This document shows, in pieces, positions 25,666 to 34,625 of a stretch of 64,000 bases of DNA. Made by a program: the position numbers and the translations under genes. This stretch comes from Candidatus Pedobacter colombiensis (lineage in GTDB: Bacteria > Bacteroidota > Bacteroidia > Sphingobacteriales > Sphingobacteriaceae). The stretch is taken from the NCBI GenBank assembly GCA_029202485.1, contig CP119313.1, positions 4,836,001 to 4,900,000 of the forward strand, read 5' to 3'. A model generated the notes under the pieces. That model ran no database searches. It was given only the letters and a program-made list of their open reading frames with translations, and was not told the DNA's origin. Position 1 is the first letter of the stretch, and every line of letters begins with the position of its first letter.

Positions 25666-28362
25666 ATGAAAATTAAACTCGTTATTCCTGCCTTATTAAT
25701 GCTTGGGATCTGTTTTTCATTCGCCTACAAATTGGCAGACGATCCCTTTTCTGATCTGATTAAGCGCCTGCAGGAATATAATAAGAAGTACGCACAGGAA
25801 AAAGTGCACCTACACCTCGACAAACCCTATTATGCCATTGGCGATGACATCTGGCTAAAAGCTTACGTCATCAACACCCTAACCTCCGAACCAACCGACA
25901 TCAGTAAAGCTTTATATGTTGAACTGATCGATGAAAAAGACAATATAAAAACCCAGTTAAAGCTACCTATGAATGGTGGTTTATCCTGGGGAGATATTAA
26001 GCTTCCTGATACCTTAAGCGAAGGCAATTATCGCATAAGAGCCTATACACAATGGATGCGGAATGCAGGTCCCGAGTACTTTTTTGATAAAACCATAAAA
26101 ATAGGAAACTCCTGGGCCAACAGAGTCTTTACAAACACCAACTATAGCTTTACCAAAGAAAACAATACCGAAAAGGTAAATGCGAAAATTAAGTTCACGG
26201 ACAAGAAGGGTGAGCCTTATATCAATAATGAGGTGGCCTACGAAATACAACTAAATGCCCGAAGTATCACAAAAGGCAAAGCCACGACCAACAACCAAGG
26301 CGAAGTAAGCATCAACTTCTCCAATACGCAACCGGCTTTATATAAATCAGGTAAAATCATCGCTACGCTGACCTTGCCAAACAAAGAAAAAACAGTAAAA
26401 AACATCCCTATCACCGCAACATCCAACAATGTCGATGTACAGTTTTTTCCTGAAGGAGGAAACCTGATTGAGTCGCTACCTAATAAAGTTGCCGTAAAAG
26501 CAGTAAATGCAGCGGGCCATGGCGAAGATGTGACTGGAACCATTTTAGATAACGAAGGTGTTGAAATAAATCGATTTGAGACCAAACACCTGGGCATGGG
26601 CAACTTTATCGTCAACCCGCAACCCGGTAAAACATACACTGCAAAAGTTAAATTTAAAGATGGCTCAGAGCAAACCTTTGCTTTACCAAAAGTTCAAACC
26701 AGTGGGTATGTTCTGTCCATAAACAACAATAGCCCCGATAAGATTGGTGTTAAAATAATGATGAGTGAAGATCTGGTAGGCACTAACGAATTAAAAGTAG
26801 TAGCCCAGAACAACGGAAACGTATATTTTGTAACCAGATCGCCTTCACAAAAACAAATCATCACTGCCTCTATTCCTAAAAAAGAACTTCCTTCAGGGAT
26901 TGTACAATTTACCTTATTTAATGGAACCAATAACCCGGTTTGCGAAAGATTGGCTTTTGTAAACAATGTCGAAGACCGTATAAATACAACTATAGAAAAT
27001 TTAAAACCTAGCTATTCGAAAAGAGGAAAGGTAGATATCGACCTGCTTACCCGCTTTGGCGACAAACCTGTGCGCGGTAGTTTTTCGGTTGCCGTAACCA
27101 ATACCGCATCAGTAAAACCCGATCCGGAGAATGAAACCAACATTTTCACCTCCATACTGCTTACCTCCGACCTAACTGGTTACATTGAAAATCCAAACTA
27201 TTATTTTCTTGACAAGGATGAGAAAACCGTGCAAGATCTTGACAACTTAATGCTTACACAAGGCTGGCGCAGAATATTATGGAAAAGCATCATCAATAAT
27301 ACGCCTCCTATCGACACTTTTAAACCGGAAAAATCTATTGGTATCAGTGGCACTATCACCAGCTATGGGGGCAAACCACTTCCAAACAGTAAAGTAACAT
27401 TATTCTCTTCTTCGGGTGGTTTTTTTATGATTGACACCTTAACTGATGCCCAGGGTCATTTTAATTTCAACAACCTGGTGTTTACTGACAGTACAAAATT
27501 CATTGTACAAGGTAGAACCGTAAAAAACAAAAAGAGTGTAGACATTAAACTCGACATTGTACCGGGACAAATTGTAACCAAAAATAAAAATACCGGAGAC
27601 CTGGAAGTAAACGTAAATGAAGCCTTACAAGGGTATCTGACGCGCAGCAACAATTATTTCGATGAACTGACTAAGCGTGGTTTGCTGGAGCGAACGATCA
27701 TGCTAAAGGAGGTAAATATTACGGAGAAAAAGAATCCGGCAGAGAATTCATCAAACCTAAATGGTGCTGGTCATGCCGATTATATACTAACCGCCGATAT
27801 GTTGCAAAACTGTACTACGCTTGCGCAATGTTTACAGGGGCGAGTGGCAGGGTTAATTATACAAGGTGGTGTACCTTACCTGATGAGAAACATGTCTACT
27901 GGAAGAGCAATGCAAATCATCATTGATGGAATGAGTGTAGACTCTGATTTTCTCGATAATATTGTTCCATCTGATGTAGAAACCGTTGAAGTCTTAAAAT
28001 CCATTGGAAATACAGCCATATACGGCTCGCAAGGTGGTGGCGGTGTGTTAATCATCACCACCAAAAGAGGTGGTGGCTACAACGGCACTGTTTTCGCTCC
28101 TGGCATCATCACCTATTCGCCTAAAGGCTACAATGTGACCAGGGAGTTCTACTCACCAAAATACGACCCTGCAACACCTGATAACAGGTTAGATTTACGC
28201 AGTACGGTATACTGGCAGCCCCATATTGTAACCGATGTCGATGGCAAAGCCAAATTTAGCTTTTTCAATACCGATGAAACCGGCACCTACAGGGTGGTTG
28301 TTGAAGGTATTGATATGATGGGCCATCTGGCTAGAGCCGTATACACCTATGAAGTAAAATAA
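25666..28362 (+). CDS. Macroglobulin-like surface protein with TonB plug domain
   Basis: An 898-residue exported protein with a signal peptide (1-21). Residues 45-130 resemble an alpha-2-macroglobulin MG2 domain (KVHLHLDKPYYAIGDDIWLKAYVIN). Several immunoglobulin-like folds follow, with a CarboxypepD_reg-like domain near 558-660 (GISGTITSYGGKPLPNSKV). Residues 707-805 form a TonB-dependent receptor plug (LQGRVAGLIIQGG, IIDGMSV, SDVETVEVLKSIGNTAIYGSQGGGGVLIITTKRGG). The last 50 residues recall the tail domain of macroglobulin-like proteins. There is no room for a 22-strand barrel after the plug, so it is not a classical receptor. It precedes two fatty-acid genes by 9 bases, but a functional link is not evident. 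A copy of its tail lies just upstream. Confidence 0.85.
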   Translation: MKIKLVIPALLMLGICFSFAYKLADDPFSDLIKRLQEYNKKYAQEKVHLHLDKPYYAIGDDIWLKAYVINTLTSEPTDISKALYVELIDEKDNIKTQLKLPMNGGLSWGDIKLPDTLSEGNYRIRAYTQWMRNAGPEYFFDKTIKIGNSWANRVFTNTNYSFTKENNTEKVNAKIKFTDKKGEPYINNEVAYEIQLNARSITKGKATTNNQGEVSINFSNTQPALYKSGKIIATLTLPNKEKTVKNIPITATSNNVDVQFFPEGGNLIESLPNKVAVKAVNAAGHGEDVTGTILDNEGVEINRFETKHLGMGNFIVNPQPGKTYTAKVKFKDGSEQTFALPKVQTSGYVLSINNNSPDKIGVKIMMSEDLVGTNELKVVAQNNGNVYFVTRSPSQKQIITASIPKKELPSGIVQFTLFNGTNNPVCERLAFVNNVEDRINTTIENLKPSYSKRGKVDIDLLTRFGDKPVRGSFSVAVTNTASVKPDPENETNIFTSILLTSDLTGYIENPNYYFLDKDEKTVQDLDNLMLTQGWRRILWKSIINNTPPIDTFKPEKSIGISGTITSYGGKPLPNSKVTLFSSSGGFFMIDTLTDAQGHFNFNNLVFTDSTKFIVQGRTVKNKKSVDIKLDIVPGQIVTKNKNTGDLEVNVNEALQGYLTRSNNYFDELTKRGLLERTIMLKEVNITEKKNPAENSSNLNGAGHADYILTADMLQNCTTLAQCLQGRVAGLIIQGGVPYLMRNMSTGRAMQIIIDGMSVDSDFLDNIVPSDVETVEVLKSIGNTAIYGSQGGGGVLIITTKRGGGYNGTVFAPGIITYSPKGYNVTREFYSPKYDPATPDNRLDLRSTVYWQPHIVTDVDGKAKFSFFNTDETGTYRVVVEGIDMMGHLARAVYTYEVK

Positions 28363-28371
28363 ACACCTGCA

Positions 28372-29133
28372 ATGAATACCATAAAAGTTACCATAAAAGA
28401 TCATTTAAGCCTGATTACTTTAGACAGGGGCAAATCCAATGCCCTGAATAGAGAAATGATTACTGAGCTAAATGATATGCTCAATAATATCGCTACAGAC
28501 CCTAATATATGCGGTGTGATCATCACCGGAAAAGAACCTTTCTTTTCGGCCGGACTAGACCTCATCGAGCTATACAATTACGATGAAGCCGAAGCTGAGT
28601 CTTTCTGGCACCTGTTTTTGAATTTTATAGCCAATATTACTGCTTTTAAAAAGCCTTTGGTAGCAGCCATAAATGGGCATAGTCCTGCCGGAGGATGCAT
28701 AATTGCATTGGCCTGCGATTACAGAGTAATGGCAGAAGGCAAATACATCATTGGCTTAAATGAAGTTCCGGTAGGCATTATTGTGCCCAACAGCATATTT
28801 AACTTATATGCTTTTTGGATAGGCTCAGCAAATGCATCACGCAGTCTCCTGGAAGGAAAGCTATTTAGCCCCGAAGAAGCTTTACAAATTGGCCTGGTAG
28901 ATGAGTTGGTGAACCCGGCAAGTATACTTACCGCTGCAGAGCGAAAAATTAGAAAATATATGGCTATGGAGCGCAATACCTGGGAGCAGAGCAAGCTCAG
29001 CATCAGAAAAGACCTCATTGCCAGCACCAGCGCAGATCAGAGCGAAGCCTTGGCTGTAATGTTGAAACAATGGTGGGCACCTACTACCAGGAATATATTA
29101 AAAACAATTATTGATAACCTGCAAAAGAAATAA
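28372..29133 (+). CDS. Enoyl-CoA hydratase/isomerase family protein, probably delta3-delta2-enoyl-CoA isomerase
   Basis: A 253-residue crotonase-fold enzyme. The oxyanion-hole segments are ITGKEPFFSAGLDL (near residue 55) and AINGHSPAGGCIIALACDYR (near 103). The segment IGLNEVPVGIIVP (near 128) and the following FSPEEALQIGLVDELV resemble mitochondrial delta3-delta2-enoyl-CoA isomerase more than classical hydratases, judged from memory of that family: one catalytic Glu is in GLNE, and the second hydratase Glu is not evident. It would shift double bonds during oxidation of unsaturated fatty acids. The next gene, three bases on, looks like 2,4-dienoyl-CoA reductase, the other auxiliary enzyme. 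Confidence 0.82.
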   Translation: MNTIKVTIKDHLSLITLDRGKSNALNREMITELNDMLNNIATDPNICGVIITGKEPFFSAGLDLIELYNYDEAEAESFWHLFLNFIANITAFKKPLVAAINGHSPAGGCIIALACDYRVMAEGKYIIGLNEVPVGIIVPNSIFNLYAFWIGSANASRSLLEGKLFSPEEALQIGLVDELVNPASILTAAERKIRKYMAMERNTWEQSKLSIRKDLIASTSADQSEALAVMLKQWWAPTTRNILKTIIDNLQKK

Positions 29134-29136
29134 GCC

Positions 29137-30012
29137 ATGTTTAACGAACCTATGTTAAGAGACGATGCCTTAAAAGGTAGAACGATTGTGATTACAGGTG
29201 GTGGCACAGGTCTTGGAAAGGCTATGGGAACTTATTTCCTTAAATTAGGTGCCAACCTGGTTATTACCAGCCGAAAGCTTGATGTGCTGCAAAAAACAGC
29301 TCAAGAGATGGAAAAGGAAACAGGAGGAAAGGTACTTGCTCTGGCTTGCGATGTAAGAGCATATGAACAGGTAGAACACGTATTGGCAGAAAGTATCAAA
29401 GCTTTTGGTAGGGTCGACAGTTTGTTAAACAATGCGGCCGGCAATTTTATCTCTCCTACCGAACGCTTATCAGCGAATGCCTTTTCCAGCATCATCGATA
29501 TTGTATTAAAAGGTTCTGTAAACTGTACGCTGGCTTTTGGGAAACACTGGATTAAGGAAAAACAATCGGCAAGCGTTTTAAATATAGTGACCACTTATGC
29601 TTTTACCGGATCAGCCTATGTAGTTCCTTCGGCCTGTGCCAAAGGCGGTGTACTGGCTATGACCCGCTCTTTAGCCGTTGAATGGGGGAAATATGGTATC
29701 CGCACCAATGCCATTGCACCGGGGCCATTTCCTACAAAAGGAGCTTGGGAGCGACTATTGCCGGGTGATCTCGCCGAGAAATTCGACTTTAAAAACCGGG
29801 TTCCTTTAAAACGCGTTGGCGAGCATCAGGAACTTGCCAATCTGGCCGCATTCCTGATTAGCGATTTTTCCGGCTATATCAATGGTGAAGTGATTACCAT
29901 TGACGGTGGTGAATGGTTGCAGGGCGCAGGTCAGTTTAACGGACTGGAGGCTATCCCTAACGAAATGTGGGATGCTTTTGAGCAAATGACACGGTCAGCT
30001 AAAGGAAGCTGA
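29137..30012 (+). CDS. SDR family oxidoreductase resembling 2,4-dienoyl-CoA reductase
   Basis: A 291-residue short-chain dehydrogenase with the cofactor motif TGGGTGLGKAM (near residue 19), TSRKLDVL suggesting NADP preference, and the segment NNAAGNFISPTERLS (near 97). The active-site area has Tyr in TYAFTGSAYVVPSACAKGG but no classical YxxxK, as in mitochondrial-type dienoyl-CoA reductases where Lys stays in a shifted motif. The C-terminus (DAFEQMTRSAKGS) also resembles that family. It likely reduces 2,4-dienoyl-CoA from polyunsaturated acids. It is 3 bases after the isomerase-like gene and meets fabH tail to tail. Confidence 0.85.
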   Translation: MFNEPMLRDDALKGRTIVITGGGTGLGKAMGTYFLKLGANLVITSRKLDVLQKTAQEMEKETGGKVLALACDVRAYEQVEHVLAESIKAFGRVDSLLNNAAGNFISPTERLSANAFSSIIDIVLKGSVNCTLAFGKHWIKEKQSASVLNIVTTYAFTGSAYVVPSACAKGGVLAMTRSLAVEWGKYGIRTNAIAPGPFPTKGAWERLLPGDLAEKFDFKNRVPLKRVGEHQELANLAAFLISDFSGYINGEVITIDGGEWLQGAGQFNGLEAIPNEMWDAFEQMTRSAKGS

Positions 30013-30015
30013 TCT

Positions 30016-31062
30016 TTACCACCTGATTAAGGCACTGCCCCAGGTAAAACCAGACCCAAAGGCCGCCAGACAGATCAGGTCGCCATCCTTAATCTTACCA
30101 GACTCCCAAGCCTCACAAAGTGCTATCGGCACAGAGGCCGCAGTGGTATTACCATATTTCTGAATGTTATTAAATACCTTATCATCCGGCAGCCCCAGCA
30201 ATTGCTGTACATACTGACTAATCCTTAAATTGGCCTGATGTGGCACCAGCAAATCAATATCAGCAGCAGTTAAATGATTGGCTTTTAGTGCCTCATTAAT
30301 CACCTCTGGAAACTTTACTACTGCTTTTTTAAATACAGCAGGCCCATCCATAAATGGTAGTGCTGCACCACTTTCCAGTTGTTCCGTTGTCATAAATAAT
30401 CCACCAAGCTCCTGATCAGGGTATCCCGGTTTATCTTTTAACCATTTATTGGCACTTGCTCCTGGATAAAACATGGCAAGCAATTCCGCATCAGCGCCAT
30501 CACTGTGCAGGTGTGTACTTAAAATTCCCTGTCCCTCCTTTTGGGTGGGTTGCAATACAACAGCACCAGCCCCATCGCCAAATATTACAGAAACATTGCG
30601 GCTACGCGTTTCAAAATCCATTGCAAATGAATGTTTCTCACTCCCCACCACCAATATATTCTTATACATACCGGTTTTAATGAATTGATCCGCAACAGAC
30701 AAGGCATATACAAATCCGGAACACTGATTGCGAATATCCAGTGCCCCCACCTCCTTCATTTTCATTTCACGCTGTAGCAAAACGCCACATCCCGGGAAAT
30801 AATAATCGGGACTAAGGGTTGCAAAAATGATAAAATCAACATCTTGCGCAGTAATACCTGCCCGTTCGATAGCAATTTTAGCAGCTTCGATCCCCATTGT
30901 AGTGGTCGTTTCTCCCAATCTATCTGCAAAGCGGCGTTCTTTAATTCCGGTGCGTTCCTGTATCCATTCATCGCTGGTTTCCATGAAACGCGATAAATCA
31001 GTATTAGTATAAACATTTTTGGGTACATAGTAACCTATTCCGGCAATCTTTGAACGATCCAT
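30016..31062 (-). CDS. fabH: Beta-ketoacyl-ACP synthase III
   Basis: A 348-residue thiolase-fold enzyme that starts fatty-acid chains by condensing an acyl-CoA with malonyl-ACP. The catalytic triad is visible: Cys in IRNQCSGFVYAL (near 113), His in VPHQANLRI (near 265) and Asn in KYGNTTAASVPIAL (near 296). The opening GIGYYVPKNVYTNTDLSRFMETSDEWIQERTGI is standard. It is slightly longer than E. coli FabH (317) because of an insertion around 195-225. Bacteroidota usually carry several FabH copies, so this one may have a specialised acyl donor. Confidence 0.93.
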   Translation of the reverse strand: MDRSKIAGIGYYVPKNVYTNTDLSRFMETSDEWIQERTGIKERRFADRLGETTTTMGIEAAKIAIERAGITAQDVDFIIFATLSPDYYFPGCGVLLQREMKMKEVGALDIRNQCSGFVYALSVADQFIKTGMYKNILVVGSEKHSFAMDFETRSRNVSVIFGDGAGAVVLQPTQKEGQGILSTHLHSDGADAELLAMFYPGASANKWLKDKPGYPDQELGGLFMTTEQLESGAALPFMDGPAVFKKAVVKFPEVINEALKANHLTAADIDLLVPHQANLRISQYVQQLLGLPDDKVFNNIQKYGNTTAASVPIALCEAWESGKIKDGDLICLAAFGSGFTWGSALIRW

Positions 31063-31130
31063 ATCACTTAGCTTTTAGAATAATTTTAAGCAAAAATTAC
31101 TTTAACTACAACATTATTTTGAAATTAGCT

Positions 31131-31138
31131 TAAATTTG
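31131..31138 (+). promoter_or_regulatory. Probable -7 box for clpS
   Basis: TAAATTTG fits TAnnTTTG exactly and ends four bases before the clpS ATG at 31143. It implies a very short or absent leader, as at the serine dehydratase gene. No clear -33 box. Confidence 0.35.
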
Positions 31139-31142
31139 TAGG

Positions 31143-31424
31143 ATGTCGACAGAAACAAAAGAGGAAACATTTACACTGGAAGAAATTCTTACTTCGCTAA
31201 AAACTGTTCATCGTTTAATACTTTGGAATGATGACGTGAATACTTTTGATCATGTGATTTATTGCATGATGAAGTATCTGGACTACTCCGAAAACCAGGC
31301 AGAGAAAATTGCATGGGAAGTACACAATAAAGGAAAATGTGCCGTATTGGAAGGCTCCTTTACCGAAATGGAAGTATACCGTAAAATTTTACAACAAGAA
31401 GGATTAACGGTTACTGTAGACTAG
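31143..31424 (+). CDS. clpS: ATP-dependent Clp protease adaptor ClpS
   Basis: A 93-residue adaptor that delivers N-degron substrates to ClpA/ClpC-type unfoldases. The core LILWNDDVNTFDHVIYCMMKYLD (near residue 30) has the Asn-Asp pair that reads N-terminal residues, and the later VHNKGKCAVLEGSFTEMEVYRKIL is typical of the family. It converges with the thioredoxin-fold gene, their 3' ends overlapping by 14 bases. Confidence 0.93.
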   Translation: MSTETKEETFTLEEILTSLKTVHRLILWNDDVNTFDHVIYCMMKYLDYSENQAEKIAWEVHNKGKCAVLEGSFTEMEVYRKILQQEGLTVTVD

Positions 31425-32010
31425 AAAACAAAGCTGCCAGCTCCTGCTGTGTTGTTTTCGTCTTATCTTTAGCATACCATGCATGAAGTTTCTCGGCAAG
31501 TGCCATCATATCGCTTTCCTGACTTTTCCATTCGGCCAAAAGATCTTGTAGCATCTGAGGTCTTGGACCCCATTTGGTGATAACCTTTCCATCATTATCC
31601 AACACCAGTAAAACAGGAATTGCCCTTCCACCATTGGTAAGGTGTGCATCAATTAAGGGGAGATTGGTATCCCTAAGCACAAACTTCAAATCAAACTTAT
31701 CCGGAAAGGCTGTTGCCATTTTATCAAACACAGGAACAATCTGAGCTGCATCACCACACCATCCCTCAGAAATCACAAGAAAACGGTAGTTGCCCTCGAT
31801 AGCATTTAAACCACTGAACAATTCCTCACTAAGTTGAACGGTTTTATCTACACGATTCATTCTCTGCACATTCATCTTAGTATAGTGTAACATTGCATCA
31901 GAATGATCTGATCCGGTAGTCTTTTTAGCAGCCAAAAGCTCATCTATTAAATTCCTGTAAGCTAGATAGCTCAACCCTTCTGCATTAAAAATATCGTTAT
32001 AATTGATCAT
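31411..32010 (-). CDS. Thioredoxin family protein with a single active-site Cys
   Basis: A 199-residue protein without a signal peptide. The thioredoxin fold is seen from residue 75 on: strand RFLVISEGWCGDAAQ, then FDLKFVLRDTN and the cis-Pro segment GGRAIPVLLVLD. The active site reads WCGDA in place of WCGPC, so only one Cys remains and classic disulfide exchange is unlikely. Similar WCGDA proteins are common in Bacteroidota and Firmicutes; their reaction is not known to me. The N-terminal 70 residues are helical. Its 3' end overlaps clpS by 14 bases in tail-to-tail orientation. Confidence 0.85.
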   Translation of the reverse strand: MINYNDIFNAEGLSYLAYRNLIDELLAAKKTTGSDHSDAMLHYTKMNVQRMNRVDKTVQLSEELFSGLNAIEGNYRFLVISEGWCGDAAQIVPVFDKMATAFPDKFDLKFVLRDTNLPLIDAHLTNGGRAIPVLLVLDNDGKVITKWGPRPQMLQDLLAEWKSQESDMMALAEKLHAWYAKDKTKTTQQELAALFSSLQ

Positions 32011-32103
32011 ACGCCTGTAATAAAATAGTTACGCCATGTTTTTTAAACCTCCGAGTCGTTTATTTGTCCATCTTAGACAAACACACAAAAAAGAAACATT
32101 TTA

Positions 32104-34599
32104 ATGACCAACTACGCCTACAAAGTTCTGCTTTTAACGCTTGCTATTTGTACTATCACTGTAAAAATTAATGCACAAACCACCGGTGATGGAAAAATCA
32201 CTGCAAAGGTTGTCGATGCACAAAGTAATGAAACCATTCCCTTTGCCTCTGCCATAATCATAAACCGAAAAACCAAAGCCGTTGTAAAAGGCACCCAGGC
32301 CGATGTAAACGGAAACTTGTTAGTAAACGGTTTACCTAAAGGTGTATTTACCTTTAAAGTAAGCTATATAGGTTATCAAACTATGGTAAGAGATTCTGTA
32401 TCCATCTCTGATGTACAAAACGCGGTTAACCTTGGGACCATAAAAATGAAACCTGCCAAAGGAACCGCATTAAAAGAAGTAGCCATTACTGGACAAAAGA
32501 GCACCATGCAGCTAGGCATAGACAAAAAGGTATTCTCTGTGGATCAGAGTTTAGTTAGTGAAGGGGGATCCGCCTCTGATCTGCTGCAAAATGTTCCATC
32601 CGTACAATCTGATATTGATGGAAATATAACGCTAAGAGGCTCTACAGGTGTTAAGGTTTTAATAGACGGTAAGCCGTCTATGATCGCCGGAGGTAATGTG
32701 ACCCAAATTCTGCAATCTCTGCCTGCCAGTTCCATTGAAAGTGTAGAACTGATCACCAACCCTTCAGCAAAATATGATGCGGAAGGACAGTCAGGTATTA
32801 TCAATATTGTTTTAAAGAAGAATAAAAAATTGGGCTTAAATGGCTCTGTAGCACTTACAGCAGGTAATAGAGATAATTATAATGCAAGCACAAGCTTAAG
32901 CTTTCAAAACAGCAAGGTAAATATTTATGGAAACTATAGCTACCGCTATGGTAACCGATTAAGTAATGGATTTACCAACAACGAATATGACACAAAAAAC
33001 TATTCTTATCGATTCCCATTTATCGACCAAAATACCGATTCCAAATCCGTAGACAAGGGGCATAACGTAAAAGCAGGATTGGATTATTACCTGAGTCAAA
33101 AAGACATCCTTAGTTTTACCGGAGGTTTTAACCGCAGAGATAATGACCAGAATGAGTTCTTAAATATTAACAAACTGAATTCAGCTAAAGACCCAATTGA
33201 ACTGAGTAAAAGAAAAAATATCAATGATGGATCGGGTCACACTTATGACCTTAGTCTTGATTTTATACATAAATTTAAAAAACCTAAAGAAGAGCTAACC
33301 TTCAATTTTAGCTATTCTAATGGAACAAACAATAATAACCAGAACTACAATACAGATGTATATAACCAAAATGGTACACCAGTAATCACTTTACCTAAAA
33401 TCCAGGTTAATAATGGAACCGGCAACAACAGCAGCTATAACATACAAACAGACTATACCATACCAGTAGGTAAGGCGGGTAAATTTGAAACCGGCTACCG
33501 AAGCCAAATCCGCTATGCAGAGAATGACCTGTTCTCGACGAACTATGATAGTATCACTGGTGAATATGTACCAAATTATGACCTCACCAACAACTTTAAC
33601 AGCAAAGACCAGGTTCATGCCTTATATGTAAACTTCCAGAACCAATTTAAGAATTTTGGTTACCAGGTAGGCTTGAGAGGAGAAGATGCCATATTAGACA
33701 CCCGCCTTGTTAGCTATAGCAAGACAGGTGAAATGAGTTATACACCCGGAAAAGTAGATTACTCACGCTTGTATCCAAGTATCTTTTTAACACAGAAATT
33801 TAAACAGGATCAACAACTACAACTGAGTTACAGCAGACGGGTAAACCGACCAAGAGCCTGGGATACCAACCCCTTTGTAGATGTATCTGATCCAACAATT
33901 CATCGTCAGGGTAATCCAAACCTGAAGCCTGAGGATGTAAATGCCTACGAATTGAGCTATAGCAAATTCTGGAAAAAGGTCACCTTTATTTCTACTGCTT
34001 ACATGCGCAAAACCAATGATGTTGTACAAAGAATCAGAACAACAGATGATAGTGGAATTATCACAGTTACCCCACAAAACTTACCAAGCGACCTATCTAG
34101 TGGATTAGAACTTATCGGACGTTTTGATGTGGTTAAAGCATGGAACTTTACCAGTAATGTAAACTTATACCAAAAGAAAATTAACGGAGCTCCTGCTTAT
34201 GGGGTGCTAGAAAGTTCAGGTTTTAGCTGGAATGCCAACCTGACCAACAACTTTGTACTTCCTTATAACATTACCATGCAAATAAAAGGCGACTACCGCT
34301 CAAAAGAGGTAACTGCACAGGGCAGGAGAAATGCTATGTATGCGGTAGATGCAGGTGCCAAGTACGACTTCAAGAACAAAAAGTCATCGTTGAGCCTAAA
34401 CGTAAGAGACGTATTTAATACCAGACGCTGGAGCATGACCAGTACAGCAAACGGAGTGATTACAGACTTTAGACGTAATATGGTGGGGCCTATGGGCAGC
34501 TTAACTTATGCTTACCGTTTTGGTAAAACCGATTTCACTTTTAAAAAGAATAAGAAATCTGATCAGGGGGAAACACGCTCTGATGAAGAATCTTTCTAA
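32104..34599 (+). CDS. TonB-dependent receptor-like outer-membrane beta-barrel protein (first of a tandem pair)
   Basis: An 831-residue outer-membrane protein. It has a signal peptide (1-24, ending INAQT), a CarboxypepD_reg domain (30-115, VDAQSNETIPFASAIIINRKT), a TonB plug (about 125-235, with ASDLLQNVPSVQSDIDGNITLRG and LIDGKPS) and a C-terminal barrel of the OMP_b-brl_3 type (240-815). The PRAWDTNPFVDVSDP segment and NPNLKPEDVNAYELSYSKFW are typical of that family. The end is charged. Ligand unknown. It precedes a paralogue by 26 bases, and an inverted repeat TTTGTC / GACAAA lies at 32063-32081 in its leader. Confidence 0.9.
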   Translation: MTNYAYKVLLLTLAICTITVKINAQTTGDGKITAKVVDAQSNETIPFASAIIINRKTKAVVKGTQADVNGNLLVNGLPKGVFTFKVSYIGYQTMVRDSVSISDVQNAVNLGTIKMKPAKGTALKEVAITGQKSTMQLGIDKKVFSVDQSLVSEGGSASDLLQNVPSVQSDIDGNITLRGSTGVKVLIDGKPSMIAGGNVTQILQSLPASSIESVELITNPSAKYDAEGQSGIINIVLKKNKKLGLNGSVALTAGNRDNYNASTSLSFQNSKVNIYGNYSYRYGNRLSNGFTNNEYDTKNYSYRFPFIDQNTDSKSVDKGHNVKAGLDYYLSQKDILSFTGGFNRRDNDQNEFLNINKLNSAKDPIELSKRKNINDGSGHTYDLSLDFIHKFKKPKEELTFNFSYSNGTNNNNQNYNTDVYNQNGTPVITLPKIQVNNGTGNNSSYNIQTDYTIPVGKAGKFETGYRSQIRYAENDLFSTNYDSITGEYVPNYDLTNNFNSKDQVHALYVNFQNQFKNFGYQVGLRGEDAILDTRLVSYSKTGEMSYTPGKVDYSRLYPSIFLTQKFKQDQQLQLSYSRRVNRPRAWDTNPFVDVSDPTIHRQGNPNLKPEDVNAYELSYSKFWKKVTFISTAYMRKTNDVVQRIRTTDDSGIITVTPQNLPSDLSSGLELIGRFDVVKAWNFTSNVNLYQKKINGAPAYGVLESSGFSWNANLTNNFVLPYNITMQIKGDYRSKEVTAQGRRNAMYAVDAGAKYDFKNKKSSLSLNVRDVFNTRRWSMTSTANGVITDFRRNMVGPMGSLTYAYRFGKTDFTFKKNKKSDQGETRSDEESF

Positions 34600-34625
34600 G
34601 CATACACCACAACCATAACCAAACA

